A stretch of DNA of 16,955 nt from Pedobacter sp. UBA4863 (GTDB taxonomy: Bacteria > Bacteroidota > Bacteroidia > Sphingobacteriales > Sphingobacteriaceae), in NCBI RefSeq assembly GCF_002399615.1, contig NZ_DHDZ01000015.1:1-16955 (forward strand), given 5' to 3'. A model generated the notes under the pieces. The model was not told the origin of the DNA. It ran no database searches and saw nothing but the letters and a program-made list of their open reading frames with translations. The position numbers and the translations under genes are program-made. This document shows, one piece after another, positions 1-6,052 of this stretch. Positions within the stretch are counted from its first letter, which is position 1. Every line of letters begins with the position of its first letter.

Positions 1-127
1 TATCTTAAATGCACAACAGGTATTTATACATATCTCACTTATATTCTTGGCTAGATTAGCCTGTCCGAAAAATTATCCTTTAAAACTAATGCTGAAATAA
101 ATTCAGTATAACGACAGATGAAGCGCT
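1..127. other. Intergenic flank downstream of aroC
   Basis: No coding region is supported here. It lies 3' of the aroC stop in the direction of aroC transcription. Two small inverted repeats are visible, GGCTA/TAGCC around 50-62 and CTGAA/TTCAG around 92-106. Neither is followed by a clear T-run on the minus strand, so I do not call a terminator, and it is unknown whether the aroC transcript ends here or continues out of the window. Confidence 0.5.
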
Positions 128-1228
128 TTAGGCTAATTTACTGCTTCTGTTTCTCAATAAATGATCTGCCAGTACCAAAGCCGCCATGGCTTCAACAATT
201 ACTACCGCCCTTGGTACCACACAGGGGTCGTGCCTACCTTTGCCCTTAATTTCTGCGGCTTGTCCGGCGGCATTAATGGTTTGTTGGTTGTGCATAATGG
301 TAGCTACAGGTTTAAAACCCACTTTAAAGGTAATGTCCATTCCGTTAGAGATACCACCCAAAATACCACCAGCGTGGTTGGTTATTGTTTTAAATTGTTG
401 CTCGCTTTGAGATTTTGGTAAAGGAACATCATTGTGCTCCGAACCTCTTAATTCTGTGCCATCAAAACCCGAACCATATTCGAAACCATGTACGGCATTA
501 ATGCTTAACATTGCTTTCCCTAAATCGGCATGTAGTTTGTCAAAAACAGGTTCTCCTAAACCAGCGGGGCAGCCCTTAATTACGCAAGAAATCTTACCTC
601 CAATGGTATCGCCATCTTTACGAACGCTGTCTATAAAATCAATCATTTCGTTTGCTGTAGCAGGGTCTGCACAACGTACAATGTTTGCTTCTCTAAGTTC
701 TAGCAGTTCTGTAATATTATTGCTTTCTAAATTTGGCGCATTTATTTTCCCTACAGCGGTAACGTGTGCAAAAATATCTATTCCGTAATGTTTCAATAGC
801 AATTTAGCAACAGTTCCGGCGGCTACTCTGGCTGCGGTTTCCCGAGCCGAAGAACGGCCTCCGCCTCGGTGATCGCGAATGTCGTATTTAGCATCGTAAA
901 CATAATCGGCGTGGCTGGGGCGGTAAACATCTACATTATGTCCGTAATCTTTACTGCGTTGGTCTTCGTTAGGAATTAGCATTGCAATGGGCGTTCCTGT
1001 ACTTTTTCCTTCAAAAGTTCCCGAAAGTATTTGCACGGTATCGCTTTCCTTGCGTTGTGTAGTGATTTTTGATTGACCGGGTTTACGTTTATCTAATTCA
1101 GATTGGATGAAATCTACATCTATGGTTAATCCTGCCGGACAGCCATCTAAAATTACTCCAATTGCTGTACCATGAGATTCGCCAAAAGTAGTAATGCGAA
1201 ATATTTGCCCGAATGAGTTGCCTGCCAT
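128..1228 (-). CDS. aroC: Chorismate synthase (EC 4.2.3.5)
   Basis: Converts 5-enolpyruvylshikimate-3-phosphate (EPSP) to chorismate, the last step of the shikimate pathway. It is a cytoplasmic enzyme needing reduced FMN. The 366-residue product has the usual length and family signatures: the N-terminal GESHG block at residues 16-20, RPSHAD at 103-108 (usually RPGHAD) and RGGGRSSARET at 121-131, which are substrate- and flavin-binding regions in the family. The ATG start gives the expected MAGNSFG N-terminus. It is the last recognisable gene of the minus-strand operon, 80 bp after aroA; the gap contains two copies of a 14-bp repeat right before the start codon. Identification is secure; operon membership is inferred from orientation and spacing. 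Confidence 0.97.
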   Translation of the reverse strand: MAGNSFGQIFRITTFGESHGTAIGVILDGCPAGLTIDVDFIQSELDKRKPGQSKITTQRKESDTVQILSGTFEGKSTGTPIAMLIPNEDQRSKDYGHNVDVYRPSHADYVYDAKYDIRDHRGGGRSSARETAARVAAGTVAKLLLKHYGIDIFAHVTAVGKINAPNLESNNITELLELREANIVRCADPATANEMIDFIDSVRKDGDTIGGKISCVIKGCPAGLGEPVFDKLHADLGKAMLSINAVHGFEYGSGFDGTELRGSEHNDVPLPKSQSEQQFKTITNHAGGILGGISNGMDITFKVGFKPVATIMHNQQTINAAGQAAEIKGKGRHDPCVVPRAVVIVEAMAALVLADHLLRNRSSKLA

Positions 1229-1232
1229 TTTT

Positions 1233-1265
1233 ATTTTAGATTTACGATTTTAGATTTACGATTTT
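1233..1265. repeat. 14-bp tandem repeat in the aroA-aroC gap
   Basis: ATTTTAGATTTACG occurs twice in tandem (1233-1246, 1247-1260), followed by a partial third copy (ATTTT). It shares the core ATTTACGA with the 7-bp array at 3924-3951. The repeat ends only 4 bp upstream of the aroC start codon, so it forms the 5' side of that gene's translation-initiation region in the mRNA. Confidence 0.8.
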
Positions 1266-1308
1266 GCCTATTTGGGCGCTTTATATTCAGTCTTTGCTCT
1301 TTGTTCCT

Positions 1309-2577
1309 TTATCCTTGTTCTTGTACAGAAAAGCCAATTTTTTTCAAGTCTTCCCAAAAATAAGGATAAGATTTCTCAACTACATTATAGTCTTCAATTT
1401 CTAGTTCCTCAATTAATAAAGCTAAGGGAGCAAAGGCCATGGCCATACGGTGGTCTTCGTAGGTAGCGATGCTCACTTTTTTAGGAAAATGAAGTTCGGT
1501 GCAGTCTAAAGTGTAAACTAAATTATCTTCGTTTAGTTTAACGCCAATTTTTGCCAACTCGTTTTGCAATGCTGCAACGCGGTCGGTTTCTTTTATTTTT
1601 AAGGTTTCTAAACCTGTAAAAGCCATATTTAAGCCTAATGCTGCGGCAACAACCACAATGGTTTGTGCCAAATCTGGGCAAGTTTTTAAGTCTAAAACTT
1701 TATCGGTGTTTTTAATAGTCTGGTTTTTTTTGAAAGCTATTCCGTTAGTAGTTTTAGCGGTGCTTAAGCCAAAAATCTCCATAATTTGTTGGATTTGACT
1801 ATCGCCCTGTAAACTTTTTTCACGCAGGTGCGGAAGACTAATTTTTGCATTTTTAGCTAAAGCTACAATGCTGTACCAATAAGAAGCAGCGCTCCAGTCT
1901 GGTTCTACAATTAGGGTAGCTGATTTAAATTCTTGATGCTTGATGGTAATTAAGTTTCCATTCCATTGATGAGCAATGCCACATTCGGCTAACATGGCCA
2001 AAGTCATTTCTACATAAGGCTTAGAGGTTAATTCGCCAATAATTTCTAAGGTTAAACCTTGTGCAAGGGTTGGGGCTAACATTAATAAAGCCGAAATATA
2101 CTGGCTACTAATATCGCCTTTAATTTTAATGTGCGAGCTTACTTGGTCAAGTGGTCCGTTGATAGTTAAGGGAGGGAAGCCTTCTTTTTCAGCATAGCTG
2201 ATGTCGGCACCAATTTCTTTTAAGGCATCTGCTAAAATCCCGATAGGACGTTGTTTCATACGCTCGGTTCCTGTTAGCAAGAAATTGCCATTTTTAGCCG
2301 AAAGGTAAGCCGATAGAAAGCGCATGGCTGTTCCTGCAGGGCCTACATCAACGGTTTTTAGCTTGTTGCTGTCATTTTCAGAGGTGTCTAAATCGGCCAA
2401 AATAGCGTTTAGGGTAACGGTATCGGCAGCGTTTGATAAGTTTTCTACTTTTACCAAATTTTTGCTCAACGATTTAATAATCAGCGCTCTGTTGCATTCG
2501 CTTTTAGAGCCTGTGAGTTGTATTTCCGCTTGTATATTTTGTGTTCCTTTAAAAGAAACAATAGCATTTTTATGCAT
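1309..2577 (-). CDS. aroA: 3-phosphoshikimate 1-carboxyvinyltransferase (EPSP synthase, EC 2.5.1.19)
   Basis: Transfers the enolpyruvyl group of phosphoenolpyruvate to shikimate-3-phosphate, the step before AroC; cytoplasmic. The 422-residue length is normal (E. coli about 427). Visible motifs are GSKSECNR at residues 23-30 (family GSKS, phosphate/substrate binding), VGPAGTAMRF at 78-87 (family N/GPAGTxxR, PEP loop), GDISSQY in the middle, KETDR near residue 330 and YEDHRMAMAF from residue 373 with the conserved arginine. The N-terminal GSKS block is preceded by LT rather than the common LP. It lies between the DAHP synthase gene (180-bp gap holding an inverted-repeat element) and aroC (80-bp gap) and is probably in the same transcript. 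The family assignment is secure. Confidence 0.96.
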   Translation of the reverse strand: MHKNAIVSFKGTQNIQAEIQLTGSKSECNRALIIKSLSKNLVKVENLSNAADTVTLNAILADLDTSENDSNKLKTVDVGPAGTAMRFLSAYLSAKNGNFLLTGTERMKQRPIGILADALKEIGADISYAEKEGFPPLTINGPLDQVSSHIKIKGDISSQYISALLMLAPTLAQGLTLEIIGELTSKPYVEMTLAMLAECGIAHQWNGNLITIKHQEFKSATLIVEPDWSAASYWYSIVALAKNAKISLPHLREKSLQGDSQIQQIMEIFGLSTAKTTNGIAFKKNQTIKNTDKVLDLKTCPDLAQTIVVVAAALGLNMAFTGLETLKIKETDRVAALQNELAKIGVKLNEDNLVYTLDCTELHFPKKVSIATYEDHRMAMAFAPLALLIEELEIEDYNVVEKSYPYFWEDLKKIGFSVQEQG

Positions 2578-2629
2578 GGTTTGGTTGTATTAGGGCGATG
2601 GATTTAAGAACTCCAAAAATGAACATTAT

Positions 2630-2720
2630 CGTCATTTCGACAAGGAACGAGGAGAAATCTATAGCAAAGGTACTTGGGCGACAGATTTCTCACTTCACTT
2701 TGTTCCGTTTCGAAATGACG
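2630..2720. repeat. 91-bp REP/MITE-like imperfect inverted repeat
   Basis: The ends are perfect 11-bp inverted repeats (CGTCATTTCGA at 2630-2640; its complement at 2710-2720). A second perfect 9-bp pair lies inside (GAGAAATCT at 2652-2660; AGATTTCTC at 2683-2691), and GGAAC/GTTCC also matches between them. The transcribed element could fold into one long hairpin with a ~22-nt loop. It sits between the DAHP synthase and aroA genes. From memory, elements with CGTCATTTCGA ends and AGAAATCT inner arms are common between genes in Pedobacter and relatives; this was not checked. No transposase is present. A CAAAGGTA (TAnnTTTG on the minus strand) falls in the loop, possibly by chance. Confidence 0.85.
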
Positions 2721-2757
2721 AATAGTTCTTGTTATCCTAAAAAAAATAAGCTAAATC

Positions 2758-3900
2758 TTAAGCTTTTACTTCTGTATGTTGTTCGGCAGCAATACCTTCT
2801 TTGGTAACTTTTCCTGCATTTAAAATTTCAGTTTGCTTGCGTATAGACTCGCCATGAACTAATTCTAAAAACTTTTCAGTAAACAGTTCGTCTAATTTTA
2901 AAGCTTTAGCAAATGCAGTTCCTTTTTTAAGGATCTCGTCCCAACGGCTAACTTGCAATACTGTTACTTGGTTGTCGCGTTTAAACTCGCCAATTTTTTC
3001 TACTATCGACATGCGCTCGCCTAGTTTTTGCAATAACAAATCATCGATTTTATCAATTTGCTTACGCAATTCGGCTAATTTATCAACAAAAGCTTCGTTT
3101 TTAGATTCAGGCTCGCGTACGGTTAAACGATCCATTAATTCGCTCACAGCAGCAGGTGTTAACTGTTGTTTAGCATCTGTCCAAGCTACCGATGGATCTA
3201 AGTGCGACTCGATCATTAAACCTTGCATGTCTAAGTCTAGCGCTTTTTGAGAGATGTAAGGGATTAATTCGCGGTTACCGCAAATGTGACTTGGGTCGTT
3301 GATGATTGGCAAGTCTGGGCAAAGTGTTTTTAACTGGATGGCTAGTTCCCACATTGGTTCGTTACGGAACGACGATTTTTCGAACGAAGAGAAACCGCGG
3401 TGAATAGCACCAATTTTAGAAATACCAGCTTTGTTGATACGCTCAATAGCACCAATCCACAACTGTAAATCTGGGTTTACTGGGTTTTTAATCAATACAG
3501 GTACGTCGTGTCCTTTTAAAGCATCAGCAATTTCTTGTACGGTGAAAGGATTTACGGTAGAGCGAGCACCAATCCAAAGGATATCTACGCCAGCCGCTAA
3601 AGCTTCTTCCACATGTTTTGCGTTAGCCACCTCAACAGCAGTAGGCAAGCCAGTTTCTGCTTTGGCACGTTTTAACCACTCTAAACCAATGCTACCAATG
3701 CCTTCAAATTCTCCCGGACGGGTACGTGGTTTCCAAATACCAGCTCTTAAAACACTTACTTTGCCAGTGGCTGCTAATAAATGTGCGGTAGTTAATAATT
3801 GATCTTCGGTTTCTGCACTACAAGGCCCAGAGATTAATAAAGGTTGATTGTTTGCCGTTAGCCAGTTTTCTAAAGGCTCGATGTTTAAATTAAGTTTCAT
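2758..3900 (-). CDS. Bifunctional DAHP synthase / chorismate mutase (C-terminal AroQ domain)
   Basis: The N-terminal domain (residues ~15-260) is a type I DAHP synthase of the KDO8P-synthase-like subclass, joining PEP and erythrose-4-phosphate. It shows GPCS at 25-28, the RAGIWKPRTRPGEFEG stretch at 52-67, IHRGFS at 166-171 and DPSHICG at 202-208 (metal and substrate residues). The C-terminal ~85 residues (275-360) are an AroQ-type chorismate mutase with plausible catalytic residues Arg279, Arg296, Lys307 or Lys308, Arg319 and Gln356. A ~20-residue hydrophilic tail follows. The fusion places the entry step and the chorismate-to-prephenate step in one polypeptide; in homologues the mutase domain also mediates feedback inhibition by prephenate or chorismate. 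The neighbouring pheA lacks its own mutase domain, so this protein probably supplies its prephenate. Start at the ATG ending at 3898. Confidence 0.95.
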   Translation of the reverse strand: MKLNLNIEPLENWLTANNQPLLISGPCSAETEDQLLTTAHLLAATGKVSVLRAGIWKPRTRPGEFEGIGSIGLEWLKRAKAETGLPTAVEVANAKHVEEALAAGVDILWIGARSTVNPFTVQEIADALKGHDVPVLIKNPVNPDLQLWIGAIERINKAGISKIGAIHRGFSSFEKSSFRNEPMWELAIQLKTLCPDLPIINDPSHICGNRELIPYISQKALDLDMQGLMIESHLDPSVAWTDAKQQLTPAAVSELMDRLTVREPESKNEAFVDKLAELRKQIDKIDDLLLQKLGERMSIVEKIGEFKRDNQVTVLQVSRWDEILKKGTAFAKALKLDELFTEKFLELVHGESIRKQTEILNAGKVTKEGIAAEQHTEVKA

Positions 3901-3923
3901 TTTTTAGGATATTATATTTATGT

Positions 3924-3951
3924 ACGATTTACGATTTACGATTTACGATTT
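3924..3951. repeat. (ACGATTT)x4 tandem heptamer repeat
   Basis: Four perfect head-to-tail copies of ACGATTT (AAATCGT on the transcribed minus strand) fill 28 bp of the 77-bp gap between pheA and the DAHP synthase gene, ending 24 bp upstream of the latter's start codon. Related copies occur at 1233-1265 and, degenerate, at 5084-5110. Confidence 0.9.
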
Positions 3952-3977
3952 TTGTGTTTACCGATACTTTATTACAA

Positions 3978-4811
3978 TTAGACTTTATCATTCTTAATAT
4001 ACTCGCCTAGTATGTTAAAGTTTGTAGTATATTTTAAGGCCTGTCTAATGGCTTTGTCGTATTTTTCGGTAGTAGGCCATTCTAAGTCAACATAAAAGTA
4101 GTACTCATCGCGTTTGCCTAAAACCGGCATAGATTGTATTTTAGTTAATATAACTTCTTGTTCGGCAAATATATTTAACACTTTTGCTAAGCTTCCGGCC
4201 TTATGCCCAACTTGAAAGCAGATAGAGGCTTTGTTAATTTTTCCGTCGTTTTCGGTTCGGTCTTTTTTTAAGATTAAAAAGCGGGTAAAGTTTTTCTTGT
4301 TAGATTCTACACTGCGTTCTAAGATATTTAAACCATATAACTCGGCTGCCAAGGTATTGGCTACGGCAGCGGTATCTTGTAATTGGTTTTCCTGTATTTT
4401 TTTAGCACAAGCGGCCGTGTCGTTTCCTTCAACAATGTTGATATTTGGAAAATCGTAAAAGAAATCGATACACTGACGAATGGCGATAGGGTGAGAGGTT
4501 ACGGTTTTTAAATCTTCGAACTTAACGCCTGGTAAGGCCATTAAATGTAAACGAATTGGGATGTAAACCTCGCCAACTACTGAAAAACCATAATCGCGGA
4601 TTAAGGTGTAATTGGGCAATAGACTGCCCGCAATAGAGTTTTCAATGGCCATCACTACAAAATCGGCATCGTCATTTTCTAACTTATCGCAAGTTTCTTT
4701 AAATGAGTTACATTCTATTGTTGCAATATCGTTACCAAAAAACTTATAAGCTGCTTCTTCGTGAAATGATGCTTTAATGCCTTGTATGGCTACCCTTGTT
4801 TTTGTTTTCAT
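3978..4811 (-). CDS. pheA: Prephenate dehydratase (EC 4.2.1.51), monofunctional with ACT domain
   Basis: Decarboxylates and dehydrates prephenate to phenylpyruvate, the committed step to phenylalanine. The ATG at 4811 gives 277 residues; an upstream in-frame TTG would add five residues but lies inside the terminator U-run, so ATG is preferred. The catalytic part (~5-180) has AIENSIAGS at 55-63 and the diagnostic NFTRF at 174-178. The C-terminal ACT domain (~195-272) normally binds Phe; the regulatory ESRP motif is replaced by IQSMP at 225-229 and GALV by GSLA. No chorismate mutase domain is present; that activity is fused to the next gene's product. It is first in the operon and is preceded by an apparent aromatic attenuator. 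No tyrA or aminotransferase gene lies beside it. Confidence 0.96.
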   Translation of the reverse strand: MKTKTRVAIQGIKASFHEEAAYKFFGNDIATIECNSFKETCDKLENDDADFVVMAIENSIAGSLLPNYTLIRDYGFSVVGEVYIPIRLHLMALPGVKFEDLKTVTSHPIAIRQCIDFFYDFPNINIVEGNDTAACAKKIQENQLQDTAAVANTLAAELYGLNILERSVESNKKNFTRFLILKKDRTENDGKINKASICFQVGHKAGSLAKVLNIFAEQEVILTKIQSMPVLGKRDEYYFYVDLEWPTTEKYDKAIRQALKYTTNFNILGEYIKNDKV

Positions 4812-4824
4812 AATTGTTGTAAAC

Positions 4825-4861
4825 AAAAAAAGGTCCTGACTTTTTAGCCAGGACCTTTTTT
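4825..4861 (-). terminator. Intrinsic terminator of the pheA leader (attenuator terminator)
   Basis: On the minus strand GGTCCTGGCT (4855-4846) can pair with AGTCAGGACC (4841-4832) as a 10-bp stem with one G-U pair and an AAAA loop. It is followed immediately by seven U residues (4831-4825), and an upstream A-run can extend the stem. It points toward pheA and ends only ~14 nt before the pheA ATG. This is too close to serve an upstream gene that is absent in that direction, which is what marks it as an attenuator. Confidence 0.9.
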
Positions 4862-4907
4862 GTATGTTTTAAAATATCTTTATACTTTAAGCATATTAGT
4901 CCCGGCT
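4846..4907 (-). promoter_or_regulatory. Candidate antiterminator pairing in the pheA leader
   Basis: AGCCGGGACT (4907-4898), formed by the last sense codons and first stop-codon base of the leader ORF, is complementary over all 10 nt to the terminator 5' arm GGTCCTGGCT (4855-4846), counting two G-U pairs. The two foldings are mutually exclusive. A ribosome reaching the leader stop would cover the upstream segment and let the terminator form; one stalled on the Tyr/Phe codons would leave it free to antiterminate. This is inferred by hand pairing; energies were not computed. Confidence 0.75.
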
Positions 4908-4958
4908 CTTACTGAAGTAGTAAAAGTAACCAAACCAATATGTAGTGTTAAAATTCAT
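4896..4958 (-). CDS. Aromatic-rich leader peptide controlling the pheA operon
   Basis: The short ORF begins at the ATG at 4958 and ends at TAA (4898-4896), encoding 20 residues: MNFNTTYWFGYFYYFSKSRD. Nine residues are aromatic: Phe 3, 9, 12, 15; Tyr 7, 11, 13, 14; Trp 8. They are concentrated before a charged tail. It starts ~17 nt after a consensus -7 element, has a weak purine-rich AGAAAG upstream, and is followed by a terminator immediately before pheA. This is the arrangement of amino-acid attenuators such as E. coli pheL, although the sequence itself is unlike pheL as far as I can tell. The peptide is probably not functional once made; its translation is the sensor. Mixed Phe/Tyr codons suggest it senses both charged tRNAs. 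Confidence 0.85.
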   Translation of the reverse strand: MNFNTTYWFGYFYYFSKSRD

Positions 4959-4975
4959 TTTTTGCTTTCTGGTGT

Positions 4976-5006
4976 CAAATGTACATCAACAAATTTAATT
5001 TGTCAA
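4976..5006 (-). promoter_or_regulatory. Promoter of the pheA leader/operon
   Basis: On the minus strand TTGACA (5006-5001) is followed, 20 nt after its TTG, by TACATTTG (4983-4976). This matches the Bacteroidetes primary sigma-factor form TTG-N~19-20-TAnnTTTG. Transcription would start near 4970, about a dozen nt before the leader ATG. Confidence 0.8.
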
Positions 5007-5083
5007 GGGTTTATTAAAAATATTTTTTACGGAATTTAATTTTGTAGTTTTTGAACCAAATAACGAAATGGTATTATGGGTTT

Positions 5084-5110
5084 TGATTTTAGATTTAAAA
5101 ATTACGATTT
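5084..5110. repeat. Degenerate copy of the ATTTTAGATTT / ATTACGATTT repeat
   Basis: GATTTTAGATTT followed by ATTACGATTT resembles the tandem units at 1233-1265 and 3924-3951, but with an extra AAAA and no perfect periodicity. It lies just 3' of the sterol desaturase-family gene. Confidence 0.5.
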
Positions 5111-5116
5111 GCAAGA

Positions 5117-6049
5117 CTAATTCGTAAAAACTTTAACGCTGTTTCCAATCGTTTTGCTTTCTTTTTCGGTTTCTATAAGTTCTTGCTGCATTATTTTCGC
5201 AATTTTGGTGCTGCCATCATGGCTCCAACCCGGAGGGTTAAAGATGTATTTTAACTTGTCTTTAAAGCTAGGTGCTCTTTTTATGTCATTGTTAAGCGCT
5301 ATAAATTCATGAAAAATAATGTTGAAAGCACCAGTATCTTCGGGTTGCGCAGTTAAGCCATATTTTATTTCGTCTTCTGGTAATTCCTCTTGAAAAGTCC
5401 CAAACCACCTATCCCAAAGTATTAAAACCATCCCCATATTCTTGTCTAAATAACGTACGTTGCAAGCGTGGTGCACCCGATGATGTGATGGAGTTACAAA
5501 AATGTACTCGAACCAAGCTGGGAATTTTTGTACAGTTTGCGTATGTACTAGGTTGCCATAAATTTGTGTAATTAAATACGCAAATAAAATATCCATGGCG
5601 GTAAAGCCCATAAAAGCTAGGGGCAGGTAAAAAAACACGCGGTACAATGGTTCAAAAACGGTAGAACGGAAACCCGTGGTTAGGTTAAAATGTTCTGACG
5701 AATGGTGTGTAACATGCATTGCCCAAAAAAAGCGTACGTAATGGCCAACAGTGTGCAAAAACCAATATAAAAAGTCTTGCGTAAGTATTAAAACTATCCA
5801 GTATAGCCCTACATTTTCGACTTGAAAAAGTTTAAACTGATAGCAGTAATCTAACAAAAAAAAAGTAGCAAATTTTGTAGCGAGATTAATGGCTACTGCA
5901 CAAAGCATTAAATAAATATTTGTCCAAGTATCTCTTTTAGTGTATAATTTTTTGTCGTGTGCATAGCTGAAATACATTTCTACTAAAGTAAGCACAATAA
6001 CAAATCCAAATAGTGTGCCTACAGAAATATCACTTCCGGTAAACGTCAT
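5117..6049 (-). CDS. Sterol desaturase / fatty acid hydroxylase family membrane protein
   Basis: A 310-residue integral membrane di-iron enzyme candidate. The N-terminal half has several hydrophobic segments (about 10-30, 42-67, 82-100, 140-165). The histidine clusters of the superfamily are all present: His99 and His103 (HTVGH), His112 with His115-His116 (HVTHH), and the HHRVHH box at 189-194. The family hydroxylates or desaturates lipid substrates using O2; the substrate here cannot be told from sequence. It starts 3 nt after the aroB stop (TAA AAG ATG), so it is probably translated from the same transcript, though no metabolic link to the shikimate pathway is obvious. A basic, charged tail follows residue ~265. 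Family confident, substrate unknown. Confidence 0.9.
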   Translation of the reverse strand: MTFTGSDISVGTLFGFVIVLTLVEMYFSYAHDKKLYTKRDTWTNIYLMLCAVAINLATKFATFFLLDYCYQFKLFQVENVGLYWIVLILTQDFLYWFLHTVGHYVRFFWAMHVTHHSSEHFNLTTGFRSTVFEPLYRVFFYLPLAFMGFTAMDILFAYLITQIYGNLVHTQTVQKFPAWFEYIFVTPSHHRVHHACNVRYLDKNMGMVLILWDRWFGTFQEELPEDEIKYGLTAQPEDTGAFNIIFHEFIALNNDIKRAPSFKDKLKYIFNPPGWSHDGSTKIAKIMQQELIETEKESKTIGNSVKVFTN

Positions 6050-6052
6050 CTT

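Noticed and set aside
161..788. Plus-strand reading frames opposite aroC
   Set aside because: They are antisense shadows of a well-supported chorismate synthase gene, with no recognisable domains and no promoter.
2598..2807. 69-residue plus-strand reading frame between aroA and the DAHP synthase gene
   Set aside because: It runs through the 2630-2720 inverted repeat and into the opposite strand of the DAHP synthase gene; its peptide (ISTRNEEKS...) is the translation of the repeat, not a protein family.
3924..3951. CRISPR-like short repeats
   Set aside because: The units are 7 bp, contiguous and without spacers, and no cas gene is present.
4812..4826. TTG start adding five residues to PheA
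   Set aside because: The TTG lies within the U-run at the base of the attenuator terminator; the ATG at 4811 gives the family-like N-terminus.
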